Shown here piece after piece: positions 26,969-36,242 of a stretch of 64,000 nt of DNA. A program made the translations under genes and the position numbers. Every line of letters begins with the position of its first letter. Position 1 is the stretch's first letter. The notes under the pieces were generated by a model. It was not told where the DNA came from, did no database searches, and saw nothing but the letters and a program-made list of their open reading frames with translations. Source of the DNA: Allopontixanthobacter sediminis (lineage in GTDB: Bacteria > Pseudomonadota > Alphaproteobacteria > Sphingomonadales > Sphingomonadaceae); contig NZ_WTYL01000002.1 of NCBI RefSeq assembly GCF_009828115.1, positions 620,001-684,000 of the forward strand, given 5' to 3'.

Positions 26969-28417
26969 CTAAGGCTTCACCTTGACAATCACACGCGCGT
27001 ATCGGGTTAGGGGCGGGGCGCCCTTGTCGGTCACGGCAAGTATAATATGAATGGTTTCTTCCTGAGTAACCTCGGGTGCTATGATCCAAACGCCATCTGC
27101 GTTTTCAGTACCGACAGAAACCGAGCCGCGATACGTACCGGCTTCTGGATAGTGAAACCAAAAGTATGTCAGGCTATCGCCGTCTGGATCAGTGGTCCCG
27201 CGAGCACTGACCCATATGCCTTCGCCTGATCGGACAGTAGGCCCTTCAGCGGGTTTGACTTTCACAACGGGTGGATGATTGGCTTCTCCATAAGGCAGGA
27301 CGGTCCAATCCATCCGCGCCGCGAAGTCGTTTTGAAAGGCGTCGCGCCAGCGCCACACGGTTGCCTTCGCGCTGGTGTCCACCACCTCTCCGCGAGTAAT
27401 CGACCGGTTGAATTCAGGCCGCTTGGGAGGTCCATACGCATCGTAGGTATCGGTCCAAATAGGCCGCGTTTCCGGGTGGAAATTCAAACCGCCCCCGGCG
27501 TTAGCGGTATCGGCAGGCAAGGACGGGGGTAACCGCAATTCATATCGCCCGCCCCATCCGCCCCAGTCCGGCCGGTCGGGCACGTTCAGACCGTTTGGGA
27601 TTAACGACAAGAAAGTTGGGGTATCGCCTTCCATTCCCCATGCGACATCAGGATAGGCTGCTCCAAGCGGGCCGTGGCCTTGTTGAATATTTTCCGCCAG
27701 CCAGCGGTTGCTAATGGTGGTGTTGTCGATCCCTCCGATAACCGAATTGATCCCGATCCATGTCGATGCGGCATAATTATCGCCCGGGCTGACAATGTAG
27801 AACAGTTTGGGGAAGTTTTTTCTGACCCACGGGCCAGCATCATCCTGATCGGAGATCGCATATACTCTCAGCCTAGCTACGATGTCAGCGAGAACCTCAG
27901 GCGAATGGCGCTCACGCAGGCGGTAGAGCGCTTGCGCCAGCGTGTTCGCGCCGCCCCACACCGCGATCCACAGGGGTCGGTCATCTTCGCGTTCGATCTG
28001 GCGTAGCAGCGCCGCAGAACCTTGCGAATCCATCCGAGGGCCTACGCCGCCCATCCCATAAACAGGCTGGGCGGCAGAAATCGTGGCGACAAGTTCTTCC
28101 ACTGCGGGATAGTGCGGGTCGTGCTGCCTAAGATTGGGCAGTACTGAAGCGTAGTGCTGCAACACCTGATGTAATGACTCTGGTGACACCGAAGTGCGCT
28201 TATGGACTGATGTTGTGGCAACCATCCCTTCGACGTCGATCTCATTGGCATAAAGCAGCAGACGGATGAGGCTCTGAGTATCATCCGGATCTGCCTCGAT
28301 ATCGGTAAGCACAAACACACGAGATTGCGCTCCTGAGGATTGCGCAAGCACTGGCATTCCCAACAGTGCGAGCGGCAGAGATACGACGGCAATCATCTTT
28401 CTTAGAGGCACGTTCAT
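26969..28417 (-). CDS. Exported DUF1593 (nucleoside-hydrolase-like) protein
   Basis: 482 residues from ATG 28417, which gives the signal peptide MNVPLRKMIAVVSLPLALLG and cleavage after VLA. The N-terminal domain has the nucleoside-hydrolase-type aspartate cluster FVLTDIEADPDDTQSLIRLL, then AVWGGANTLAQALYRL and AISDQDDAGPWVRKNFP, matching DUF1593. The C-terminal roughly 90 residues form an Ig/cadherin-like beta domain (GTTDPDGDSLTYFWF). It is likely periplasmic or secreted and acts on a glycosidic substrate by analogy. It stands alone. Confidence 0.88.
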   Translation of the reverse strand: MNVPLRKMIAVVSLPLALLGMPVLAQSSGAQSRVFVLTDIEADPDDTQSLIRLLLYANEIDVEGMVATTSVHKRTSVSPESLHQVLQHYASVLPNLRQHDPHYPAVEELVATISAAQPVYGMGGVGPRMDSQGSAALLRQIEREDDRPLWIAVWGGANTLAQALYRLRERHSPEVLADIVARLRVYAISDQDDAGPWVRKNFPKLFYIVSPGDNYAASTWIGINSVIGGIDNTTISNRWLAENIQQGHGPLGAAYPDVAWGMEGDTPTFLSLIPNGLNVPDRPDWGGWGGRYELRLPPSLPADTANAGGGLNFHPETRPIWTDTYDAYGPPKRPEFNRSITRGEVVDTSAKATVWRWRDAFQNDFAARMDWTVLPYGEANHPPVVKVKPAEGPTVRSGEGIWVSARGTTDPDGDSLTYFWFHYPEAGTYRGSVSVGTENADGVWIIAPEVTQEETIHIILAVTDKGAPPLTRYARVIVKVKP

Positions 28418-28796
28418 GCATGAACCCTTCAGAGCACGTCGCAATTGTATTCAACCCGATATGCAGTTGAAAGAGACGCGCGTCACTTTTTGAATTGGTT
28501 TCAATACCGCGTCCAGAATACAACGTTAAAATTGAAAGCGCGCTTAACTATCGCTCAGCATCTCGAACCTGTCCGCCGGCGGTTCGGAATTCACACTGCA
28601 GCCTCAAGACATAAGGCTAATAAACCAGCAAATGCGAGCTTACGCCATTGTCTCTCTGTGCCGACTTTCTCACTCATGAATGGATTGTGGTCGAGAGAGT
28701 CTTAGAAGGGCAACTGTTCGCCTCGCAGGCGCCGAATATCGCCTGTTCGGACTCCCGCGTGCCCCGATCAATCAAACTACCTGAACGCGATCTTTG
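28418..28796. other. 379-bp gap, nothing supported
   Basis: Contains the promoter side of the DUF1593 gene at its left (leftward gene) and the 3' end of the phosphatase gene at its right. No gene, RNA or terminator I can support. Confidence 0.25.
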
Positions 28797-29570
28797 TCAT
28801 ATTGCGCCACCGCGACTTGCGATACTTATCAGCACCAGGCTGATATTATCGCTACCGTCGAGGGCCAGCGCCTCTTGCAGGATCCGATCAGCCATCGCCC
28901 CATCATTTTCGAAGTCGCGTTCTTCTTTCTCGCAACCCTCAAGTGCGCTGTTAAGGCCGTCCGAGCACAGGAGGAAGACGTCGCCTGGCTCGATTGCCTG
29001 TAAAGTGAAGTCAATTTGGAGAGTTGCATCCACGCCAAGCGCACGGGTGATCACATTGGCTTGCGGGTGCCCGGCGGCGAACTTCTGATCGATAGCTCCC
29101 GCGTCTACGAGTTCCTGCACCACGCTGTGATCTTTAGTAAGCTGACGATAACGCGAACCTTGAAACAAGTAGGCGCGGCTGTCGCCGGCCCAAAACAAAT
29201 TGGCACGATCCCCGTCAATATGCAGGCCGACGATTGTCGAACCAACCATTCCCCCGACAACTTCACCATATTCGAGGATTTTCTCGTTCGCTCGATCCAA
29301 GGCGATCTTTATTGCTTGGTCACTTACGGGGACCATCCCATCTGCCAGAGCCCGTAGTTCACTAATAACCATCTCTGCCGCAACATCACCTCCCAGGTGA
29401 CCGCCCATCCCGTCTGCCACGGCCCAGAGACCGCGATCTGACCGGTCGAGAATTCTATCTTCGTTTATCTTGCGAACATGACCCACGTGCGTGCGCGACA
29501 CCGAAGTATATCCTGGCTTGCTCAGTTTGATGAGACATGTCCGCGAACTTTGTCGGTCAGGGATACTCAT
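28797..29570 (-). CDS. PP2C-type Ser/Thr protein phosphatase (PppA/Stp-like)
   Basis: 257-residue PPM phosphatase: RKINEDRILD, WAVADGMGGHLGGDVAAEMV, STIVGLHIDGDRANLFWAGD, SRAYL, LLCSDGLNSAL and SDNISLVLI. All metal-binding aspartates (ED, DGMGG, SDGL, DN) are present. It starts as ATGA overlapping the TagH-like gene, so the two are coupled, and it lies downstream of a Ser/Thr kinase. The kinase-FHA-phosphatase trio matches the threonine-phosphorylation switch known from type VI secretion loci, where the phosphatase resets the FHA protein. Confidence 0.93.
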   Translation of the reverse strand: MSIPDRQSSRTCLIKLSKPGYTSVSRTHVGHVRKINEDRILDRSDRGLWAVADGMGGHLGGDVAAEMVISELRALADGMVPVSDQAIKIALDRANEKILEYGEVVGGMVGSTIVGLHIDGDRANLFWAGDSRAYLFQGSRYRQLTKDHSVVQELVDAGAIDQKFAAGHPQANVITRALGVDATLQIDFTLQAIEPGDVFLLCSDGLNSALEGCEKEERDFENDGAMADRILQEALALDGSDNISLVLISIASRGGAI

Positions 29571-30559
29571 TCTGACTTCTCGGAGGCAGCGTACGCTTTG
29601 ACGAATGCTCGATCCAGCGAGCCCGCCGCACCGCCAAGCTGCTCGGAAAGATCCGCATAGCGCGCCTCTACTTGAGCCATTCGAAGGGTCGCCCGGCTTT
29701 TCAGCAAGCTCGCTTTCGTGTCGATCGAATTGTCCAGTTCTGCCCCGTCAAAGGCCTTGACGGCGGTCTTAAGCGCCGCGTGGAAACCGGCAAAACTGGC
29801 GATCAGGTGCTGCTTTATCAATTTTAGTGAGTTTGTTATTGCTGCGGGCCCTGAAAGGAACCCACGTTCGCCATCAAGCAAGAGGTCGATCGCTAGTCGC
29901 TGAGTGGGAGCCCACTTGAACGGATTATTGCCTGCTCCGGCAATAGTGGTTCGGCTAAGATCAAATCGACCGCGCGCTCTATCCCTTTCCATCATCAAGT
30001 CAGCGATACCGATAACCATCTGGCGATATGTCGCACCGGCGCGCTCCATGACTTCCCCTGGATCCTCGCTGGAAAGCATCGAAGCATCCAAACCTGCCCC
30101 CCGGCAAAATGCTTCGAGAAGTGATTCCCCTGACAGCCGCGGTGCAGCTTGCCCGTCGCACCATTCGGTTGGGACTTGGCTCGAAGTTCCCAGCGGCGGT
30201 GATAAAACGAGGGTTCTGCCGGTGTCCATCTCTCCATCTATGCCCGGCGCAAGACTGGCTACAATGCGAAAACGTCCTAACGTTAAGCTGAAAGGAACTG
30301 GTGTAAATGTGTCGACCATATCAGGCAGACGATCCCCGCTGGACCCGTCGAACACTCCGTTAGCGCCGATCGCCCGAACAATCAGGCCGTCCATCGTCAC
30401 GGCAATTTCGCAGTGCTCTCGTGATAATGCTCTATCGGGATCCGAAATAACCCAGTCACAACTCGTATCGCGCCCCAAGAGGATGGCACCGTCCCTAAGC
30501 ATCCGTGCGTCGAGGGGCTGTACCGCGTTATCGCTGTCAAACAGTTGGAGAAGGTACAT
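29567..30559 (-). CDS. TagH/ImpI-like FHA domain protein
   Basis: 330 residues. The N-terminal FHA domain shows LGRDTSCDWVISDPDRALS followed by REHCEI, i.e. the phosphothreonine-binding GR, S and H positions. The C-terminal roughly 180 residues (LLEAFCRGAGLD, TYRQMVIGIADLMMERDRAR, TTIAGAGNNPFKWAPTQRLA) match the TagH/ImpI_VasC domain of type VI secretion accessory proteins. It lies ten bases after the kinase gene and overlaps the phosphatase. In known systems the kinase phosphorylates FHA or its partner to trigger assembly. No Tss structural gene is in this window. Confidence 0.9.
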   Translation of the reverse strand: MYLLQLFDSDNAVQPLDARMLRDGAILLGRDTSCDWVISDPDRALSREHCEIAVTMDGLIVRAIGANGVFDGSSGDRLPDMVDTFTPVPFSLTLGRFRIVASLAPGIDGEMDTGRTLVLSPPLGTSSQVPTEWCDGQAAPRLSGESLLEAFCRGAGLDASMLSSEDPGEVMERAGATYRQMVIGIADLMMERDRARGRFDLSRTTIAGAGNNPFKWAPTQRLAIDLLLDGERGFLSGPAAITNSLKLIKQHLIASFAGFHAALKTAVKAFDGAELDNSIDTKASLLKSRATLRMAQVEARYADLSEQLGGAAGSLDRAFVKAYAASEKSE

Positions 30560-30569
30560 GGCGGGTCCC

Positions 30570-32243
30570 TCAAGCAGCCTTGCGCGGCGCTATTTGAACG
30601 CGCGTTGCATCCATCGATTGCGGTACTGTTGGCGTTATATTGATGCGCTCTTCAGCCGCTTCCGTCATCCGGTTGAAGCTGTCGAACAATATGCCGAATT
30701 CGTCACGCCTCTTGTGCGAAATGCGCATGGCGAAATCACGCTTTGGCGCCGCATCAAAGCTTTGCATCAGTCGGCGCAGCGGTCTCGTCACCAGCGCACC
30801 GCTTAGGTAGCTTATTGCCCAAACGACAAGGATTATGATCGAGGCCAAGATCATCATGTCGTTGTGCGACTTTGCCATAGCCGCGTCGAGATCGTCGCGC
30901 GGCAGCAACAAATCAACCGATCCAAAATTAGCGCCAGCGTATTGGATAGGCCGAGTGAATCGAAGATCATTGGCATCAGAGGCGTTGGTTACCGACAGAC
31001 CGCCTTCTGCTGAAAGCACCGTTTCGTCTAAAGGCTTTGTGTATTGTTGTCCGACAAGCTTACGATCTGTAGCTGCCCTGATAATGCCGCTGGCATCGCT
31101 TACGACGACACCGCGAACCCCTTCATCAAGGGCCGCCGTGGTGACAAACGCCTGCAGCGGTGACCAGTCCTGCTCGCTAGGTGGCAGTCCCGCGTTATCC
31201 GCCATCATTACCGCGATGTTGTTGCTAACAAACTTGGCGACCATGTCCCCGGATGTTGTGGCCATCTTTTCGAGAATTTTTTCCTGACGCGCGAGGGTTG
31301 CGGATATTGCAAACACTAGGGTGATGAGCGTGATACTGACCAATGCCAGCGGCAACTTAAACGATATCGACAGTCCCTTGGGGCTGGTTGTATCTTCGTC
31401 CGACAGAGCTGAAAGTTCATGCGCCAGAGCCTTCGACACCTGGCAACCATCGGCAAATCGCTGATCTGGCTTCTTGGCGAGCAGCTTTTCAATTATCTGG
31501 CCCACACCCTTGGGACAATCGGCCGTGAACTGGTCGATCGGCGCGACCCTTTCTTGCGCAATTTGTATTGCCAATGTCGCTAAACCGGTCGATCCGAATG
31601 CGGTCTTTCCGGTCGTCATTTCATAGAGTACAGCGCCGAGCGAAAATAGGTCCGAACGATTATCCACGGCCAAGCCCAACGCTTGTTCGGGGCTCATGTA
31701 GCGCGGAGTACCAATGACCTGACCGGCTTGGGTCCGCGCCAGATAACGCTCTTCCGAGCCGTCGTTGCCGCCCGAACCTATCCGTGCAACACCAAAGTCG
31801 AGAAGCTTGGCAGTATTCCCGTCGCCGGAAAGAAGGATATTTGATGGCTTGACGTCGCGGTGGACGATCCCCTGCGCATGGGCAAATGCCAAAGCATCGC
31901 TCAACTGGATCGCTAAGCGCAAGAGCCGCTTGCACGGTATCCGACCAGACGCTTGCAGGACTTGGTCAAGCGGCTGTCCTTCGACCAACTCCATTGCAAT
32001 GTAAGGTATGCCATCTGCCTCCCCTACATCGAAGATCGTAGCAATGTTTGGATGGTGAAGAGCACCTGCAGCACGCGCCTCCCGTACGAACCGAGCACTA
32101 AATTCGCTGTCACTGCGATACTCGGCCTTGAGGGCCTTGATTGCAACTACGCGCCCGATGTCCGGGTCATAAGCCCGATAGACGTCAGCCATGGCTCCTT
32201 CGCCTAGTCGCGCGTCAATCCGATAGCGTCCCAAAATCTGCAC
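30570..32243 (-). CDS. Membrane Ser/Thr protein kinase with periplasmic sensor and HAMP domain
   Basis: 557 residues. Hanks-type kinase domain at about 6-270: GEGAMADVY, VAIK (Lys36), HRDVKPSNIL (Asp130), DFG (Asp149) and GTPRYMSPEQALG. After a helix near 300 comes an extracytoplasmic region of about 140 residues similar to a Cache-like fold (GVVVSDASGIIRAATDRKL), then a second helix near 465 and a HAMP-type region (ALVTRPLRRLMQSFDAAP, RRDEFGILFDSFNRMTEAAE). HAMP after the sensor, rather than before an output domain, is unusual. It would sense an envelope signal and phosphorylate proteins such as the adjacent FHA protein. Confidence 0.93.
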   Translation of the reverse strand: MQILGRYRIDARLGEGAMADVYRAYDPDIGRVVAIKALKAEYRSDSEFSARFVREARAAGALHHPNIATIFDVGEADGIPYIAMELVEGQPLDQVLQASGRIPCKRLLRLAIQLSDALAFAHAQGIVHRDVKPSNILLSGDGNTAKLLDFGVARIGSGGNDGSEERYLARTQAGQVIGTPRYMSPEQALGLAVDNRSDLFSLGAVLYEMTTGKTAFGSTGLATLAIQIAQERVAPIDQFTADCPKGVGQIIEKLLAKKPDQRFADGCQVSKALAHELSALSDEDTTSPKGLSISFKLPLALVSITLITLVFAISATLARQEKILEKMATTSGDMVAKFVSNNIAVMMADNAGLPPSEQDWSPLQAFVTTAALDEGVRGVVVSDASGIIRAATDRKLVGQQYTKPLDETVLSAEGGLSVTNASDANDLRFTRPIQYAGANFGSVDLLLPRDDLDAAMAKSHNDMMILASIIILVVWAISYLSGALVTRPLRRLMQSFDAAPKRDFAMRISHKRRDEFGILFDSFNRMTEAAEERINITPTVPQSMDATRVQIAPRKAA

Positions 32244-32308
32244 GGTGTCACCTAACTCCTTGAAATTGAGATGGTAACAGAGGTTAGTTAAGGTACTCTT
32301 TATCCCAT

Positions 32309-33043
32309 CTAGCGGCGGCTCCGGACGGTGCTCGCAATTCGCTTCGCTCGTTGGAGATCCGAAAATATTTGTTCGTTATCTGGATCGAGCGAGTGGGCAC
32401 GTTGAAGTTGCCTGATCGCTTCGTTTACCGCCCCGCGATTAAGAGCCGCTAAGCCTGCGGAACGTGCTCTGCTTGCAGCTGCCGGCTGAGCAGCAGGCTT
32501 TGGCGGAGCAGAAGCCTCTTTGCTTACCGGTGAGGCGCTAGTTTCTGGGGACCGTACAGGTTGAGCTTTGCGTACAACTGCAGGAGCGCTTTCGCGGACA
32601 GAGCTCCCCCCGGGGATCCGGAGGATCTGCCCCCTTACGAGCACCGCCGGCGTCTTCAGGCGATTGTAGCGCGCAAGTTGATAAGCTTTCAGCTTGTTCC
32701 CGAGAAGACGCTCAGCCAACCCTTCTATCGTGTCGGAGCCGCGAACCGTATAAGAATAACTGGCCGGCCCGAGCAGCTCGGTCGGGTTCTCGGAGATAGA
32801 CTGTTGCAGGAGCATTAATCGCGGGTCCATCGGATAGACCTTCAAAAGCGACTTGAGCTGCTTCTTGCCACCCTTAATGTCGCCCTGCATCAACAGGGCC
32901 TGAACCCCGTCAACGTCGCCGCGCGGTGCCGTAGCCGTGGATGTAATTGACATCTCGGCACCGGGTGTTGACGCACAAGCCGTTAAGGCCAACGCTGCGA
33001 GGATCGAAACGAAATGACGCGATGAAGTTAGTCGTATGCTCAT
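32309..33043 (-). CDS. LysM-domain lipoprotein with TPR-like tail
   Basis: 244 residues. Lipoprotein leader with lipobox LTAC (Cys23). A LysM peptidoglycan-binding domain lies at about 95-145 (YTVRGSDTIEGLAERLLGNK, then YQLARYNRLKTPAVLVRGQI). A Pro/Ala-rich linker follows, then a TPR-like repeat (GAVNEAIRQLQRAHSLDPDN). It lies between the EAL gene (11-bp gap) and the kinase gene (65-bp gap), same direction. It could give the kinase a link to cell-wall state; that is inference from context. Confidence 0.88.
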   Translation of the reverse strand: MSIRLTSSRHFVSILAALALTACASTPGAEMSITSTATAPRGDVDGVQALLMQGDIKGGKKQLKSLLKVYPMDPRLMLLQQSISENPTELLGPASYSYTVRGSDTIEGLAERLLGNKLKAYQLARYNRLKTPAVLVRGQILRIPGGSSVRESAPAVVRKAQPVRSPETSASPVSKEASAPPKPAAQPAAASRARSAGLAALNRGAVNEAIRQLQRAHSLDPDNEQIFSDLQRAKRIASTVRSRR

Positions 33044-33054
33044 GGTGCGAACCC

Positions 33055-34674
33055 TTAGTTGGATGCTATTTGGGAGTAGGCTCGTTCAGGTGCTAGGAGT
33101 GCAGCCAAAGCGGATTTATGGCTAAAGAAGGGGCCTATCTCGCTGCTGCTTAGCGGCTTGGAAAAATAATAGCCTTGGAACTCGTTGCAGCCGTGCTTGC
33201 GCAACCACAAGTATTCCTCCTGTCTCTCCACTCCTTCGGCTAGAACGCGGATGCCCAGCCCACGCGCGAGTGCGATAATGCTTTGGCAGATTGCCTGGCT
33301 GTCGCTTCGCCGGTCGACTTCACTCACAAATTCCCGGTCAATCTTGATCTTGTCAAACGAGAGTGACCGCAGCGAAGACAGGCTTGAGAAGCCTGTCCCG
33401 AAATCGTCGATCGCACTACTGATACCTTTTGACCGCAGGTTCTGGAAAAATTCTGCCGCCCGCCCGAGGTCAGCCGCCGCCACGGTTTCGGTGAGTTCGA
33501 TTTCAATCGCTCTCGCGGGAAGTTCGTGCAATTCGAGTATTCGCTCGATGCGGACGGCAAGATCCCCACTTTCTAGCTGACAGCTGGATATGTTGACTGC
33601 AATACTGATGGTTCCTGATTCTCGGGATTGCCAAGTACGTGCTTCCCGGCAAGCTGCATTAAGTGCCCAGATACCAACATCGCCAATCAAACCGGTACTC
33701 TCGAGTAAGGGCACAAACTTGTTCGGCGATATTACGCCCCGCAAAGGGTTGTTCCATCGAAGTAGCGCCTCTGCGCCGCAGACACGGCCCGAATAAGCGT
33801 CGATTTGAGGTTGGTAGAGCAGCTCAAACTCGTTCTGCGCCAACGCGGTACGCAGATCTTGTTCTAGACCATAATCCTCGCGTACTTGGTCTACAGACAG
33901 CTCAGCACTCTTTGCAGAGTTGACCCTCGTTCCAGACGCGCATGCGGCCAAGGCGCGGGAAAGCGCGTGTGAGGGCTGCTCGCTTGTTGTAAGATAGGCG
34001 GCTTGATAAACTCGGGTTTCCGGGATCAAGTCCAAGCATTCGTCAGCGAGCATTTCGCTAAGCGCGTAGCAAATCGCAATCAATCGCGCCCTGACATCCG
34101 GTGATGCTTCATCTGGGCCAAACCAAAGAACAAAATCGGATCGGTCTACATGGGCCACCAAAGAATCTCGACCGACCATTCGGGTAATCCTGCCCGCAAA
34201 TTGTATCAGGGCTCTGTCTGCCAACGCAGGATCAAAGGCGCATAAGCGGTTGAAATCGGCAAACGAGATAACCCCGATCGTCCCTGCACAATCGTCGGCC
34301 ATTTTGCTCAGTAGTACTTCACGTGTTGGAAGGCCCGTCACTCCATGTCGGTCAATCGTTCGTGCGCTGAGTTCGAGCAACCGTCGTTCGGCGGTCGCGA
34401 CAGATGCACGCAATCTGGCCATTGGAGGGACGTTTGGCGACGTAACTTCGAGCCCATCAAGACGTTGTGCGAATTGCGCGATTTCCTTTCCGCGGCGGTG
34501 ATGCCAATACAGGAATGCTGCAAATACGATCATCAGGACTGCGAGCAATTTGCTGGCAAATCCTTCCGGGACCAAGTTGAAAGTTCCGATTACTAAGCCC
34601 GCGCCCGCGGCCAGGAAGAAGGGCGCGTAACCGGCGGTAAGGTGGGCCATTCTCTGCAAGAAACTTGTTTGCAT
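33055..34674 (-). CDS. Membrane EAL-domain phosphodiesterase with degenerate GGDEF
   Basis: 539 residues. Two N-terminal hydrophobic helices (YAPFFLAAGAGLVIGTF, LLAVLMIVFAAFLYW), then a degenerate GGDEF domain in which the active-site motif reads RSDFV, then a full EAL domain: GAEALLRWNNP, AVNISSCQLES, IEIELTETVA, DDFGTGFSSLSSLRS, FDKIKIDREF and LAEGVERQEE. Expected to hydrolyse cyclic di-GMP; the dead GGDEF may bind GTP as a regulatory site. Upstream of the LysM lipoprotein and kinase genes in the same direction. Confidence 0.92.
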   Translation of the reverse strand: MQTSFLQRMAHLTAGYAPFFLAAGAGLVIGTFNLVPEGFASKLLAVLMIVFAAFLYWHHRRGKEIAQFAQRLDGLEVTSPNVPPMARLRASVATAERRLLELSARTIDRHGVTGLPTREVLLSKMADDCAGTIGVISFADFNRLCAFDPALADRALIQFAGRITRMVGRDSLVAHVDRSDFVLWFGPDEASPDVRARLIAICYALSEMLADECLDLIPETRVYQAAYLTTSEQPSHALSRALAACASGTRVNSAKSAELSVDQVREDYGLEQDLRTALAQNEFELLYQPQIDAYSGRVCGAEALLRWNNPLRGVISPNKFVPLLESTGLIGDVGIWALNAACREARTWQSRESGTISIAVNISSCQLESGDLAVRIERILELHELPARAIEIELTETVAAADLGRAAEFFQNLRSKGISSAIDDFGTGFSSLSSLRSLSFDKIKIDREFVSEVDRRSDSQAICQSIIALARGLGIRVLAEGVERQEEYLWLRKHGCNEFQGYYFSKPLSSSEIGPFFSHKSALAALLAPERAYSQIASN

Positions 34675-34960
34675 ACCAACCGCTTAGGGTTGAAGTGATA
34701 CCATGAAGTAAACAAGAGTCGGAAAAGAGGCTGCCACTGAACCCACGCATGGTTAGCAGGCGGGCGGAATTCTTGCGCGCGGAGTTGCCGAGAAGATAAT
34801 TCCGGTTTAGCCGGGATAATAAGGCATAGTCTGGCTCCTGAATTCGAGATAGTGGACCGACGTAGGCCTGAATCTCAGCCTTCTGTCGACACGGAATTGT
34901 GCGATCCTGATGCGCTGAACGAACTTTAAAACACCTCAAGCCTTGCTATTGCGTCGATGT

Positions 34961-36232
34961 CTAAAGGTCTGCACCTTCCATTGCTGTCAGGACTACCACT
35001 CCTGGCGCAAGTCGTTCCCGTAATCCCTGCCAATCGCTGAAGCCCCAATCGTCCGGGTCTTCTGCGGAAACGACAGTCTCGCAATCGTAGTTCTTGCTAA
35101 TCATGACGGCTTTCGGTTTCAGAAACATCGATTCAGTCACTGAATAAAAGATAAGCGCATGCGCCCCTCTACGCCATGGTTTTTGCTCGAGAACGATGGC
35201 CAACCGATTGCTGCTCAACCTGATGAGCATGCCTGGTGGAAATATCCCAAGGGCTTGCATGAAATGGAACAATATCTCGCTGTCGAAATGCCCGTTCCAA
35301 CCCCACATTTCGCAGATCGCTTTTTCTGGGGTCCATGCCTGTTTGTAAGCGCGGTTTGAAGTCAGCGCATCAAAGACGTCGCAAATAGCACCGAGTCGAG
35401 CGGCAAAGGAAATCGAGTTGGAATTAAGTGAAAAGGGATACCCGGTTCCGTCGACCTTTTCATGGTGGTGGCGACAGACGTCCAAAGCGGTTTCGCTTAT
35501 GTCGGGCGTTCTAGATAACAATCTATAGCCCTGTTCGGGATGTCCGCGGACATTATCGAACTCTTCGTCGGTTAACTGGCCTGGCTTGTTCAGGATATGG
35601 TCGGCGATACTCAACTTTCCGATGTCATGCAAAAGACCGGCAAGACCAAGGTCGCGTATGTCGGAGTGGTTCATTTCCAGATGCTGGGCAACTGTTACCA
35701 TTAGCATGCAAACGGAAATAGAATGGAGATACGTGTAATCGTCCTTATTTTTAAGCCGAGTGACGCCTAGCAGAGCCTGAGGGCTATGTGCCACTGACTG
35801 CCTGATCTCATCGACTATGGAAGCAACTGCCTCAATGTCGATAGCAGACCCGCTTAAGGCTTCGTCAAAAACGCCAGCGATCCTTGTCTTGGACCGAGAC
35901 ACCAAAGCTGTCGCGCGGCGATATTCAGCCACCCGGGTTTCGTCACCTTTCAATTCGGACCCGCGAACTGCCTTTTTGCTTGGAATCGCGTTATTGGATC
36001 TCTGATGCCGAAGCGGCGGGGCCGAAATTATCCTTGGAGGTTCGTCGGCAGGAATGCCGCGCTTCTCATCGATCATGACATACGGTACCCCTGACTCACG
36101 CACGCGCATGACATCGTCTTCCGTCTCAATTAGGAATTTCGCGCGCCAAAACGGATGATCGAACCACGATCCGCCGAATTTAAGGATATACATTCCGCTC
36201 TTGACCTGATCGCATGAGATTTTTTGCGGCAT
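34961..36232 (-). CDS. HD-GYP phosphodiesterase with N-terminal DUF3391-like domain
   Basis: 423 residues. The N-terminal roughly 120 residues resemble DUF3391 (VKSGMYILKFGGSWFDHPFW). The HD-GYP domain follows: LAGLLHDIGKLSIADHILNK (HD), RGHPEQGYRLL, CRHHHEKVDGTGYPF (GYP) and CDVFDALTSNRAYK. Metal and motif residues are present, so hydrolysis of cyclic di-GMP is expected. 286 bases separate it from the EAL gene, so it may have its own transcript or lead the operon. Confidence 0.92.
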   Translation of the reverse strand: MPQKISCDQVKSGMYILKFGGSWFDHPFWRAKFLIETEDDVMRVRESGVPYVMIDEKRGIPADEPPRIISAPPLRHQRSNNAIPSKKAVRGSELKGDETRVAEYRRATALVSRSKTRIAGVFDEALSGSAIDIEAVASIVDEIRQSVAHSPQALLGVTRLKNKDDYTYLHSISVCMLMVTVAQHLEMNHSDIRDLGLAGLLHDIGKLSIADHILNKPGQLTDEEFDNVRGHPEQGYRLLSRTPDISETALDVCRHHHEKVDGTGYPFSLNSNSISFAARLGAICDVFDALTSNRAYKQAWTPEKAICEMWGWNGHFDSEILFHFMQALGIFPPGMLIRLSSNRLAIVLEQKPWRRGAHALIFYSVTESMFLKPKAVMISKNYDCETVVSAEDPDDWGFSDWQGLRERLAPGVVVLTAMEGADL

Positions 36233-36242
36233 CTTGTCGTAC

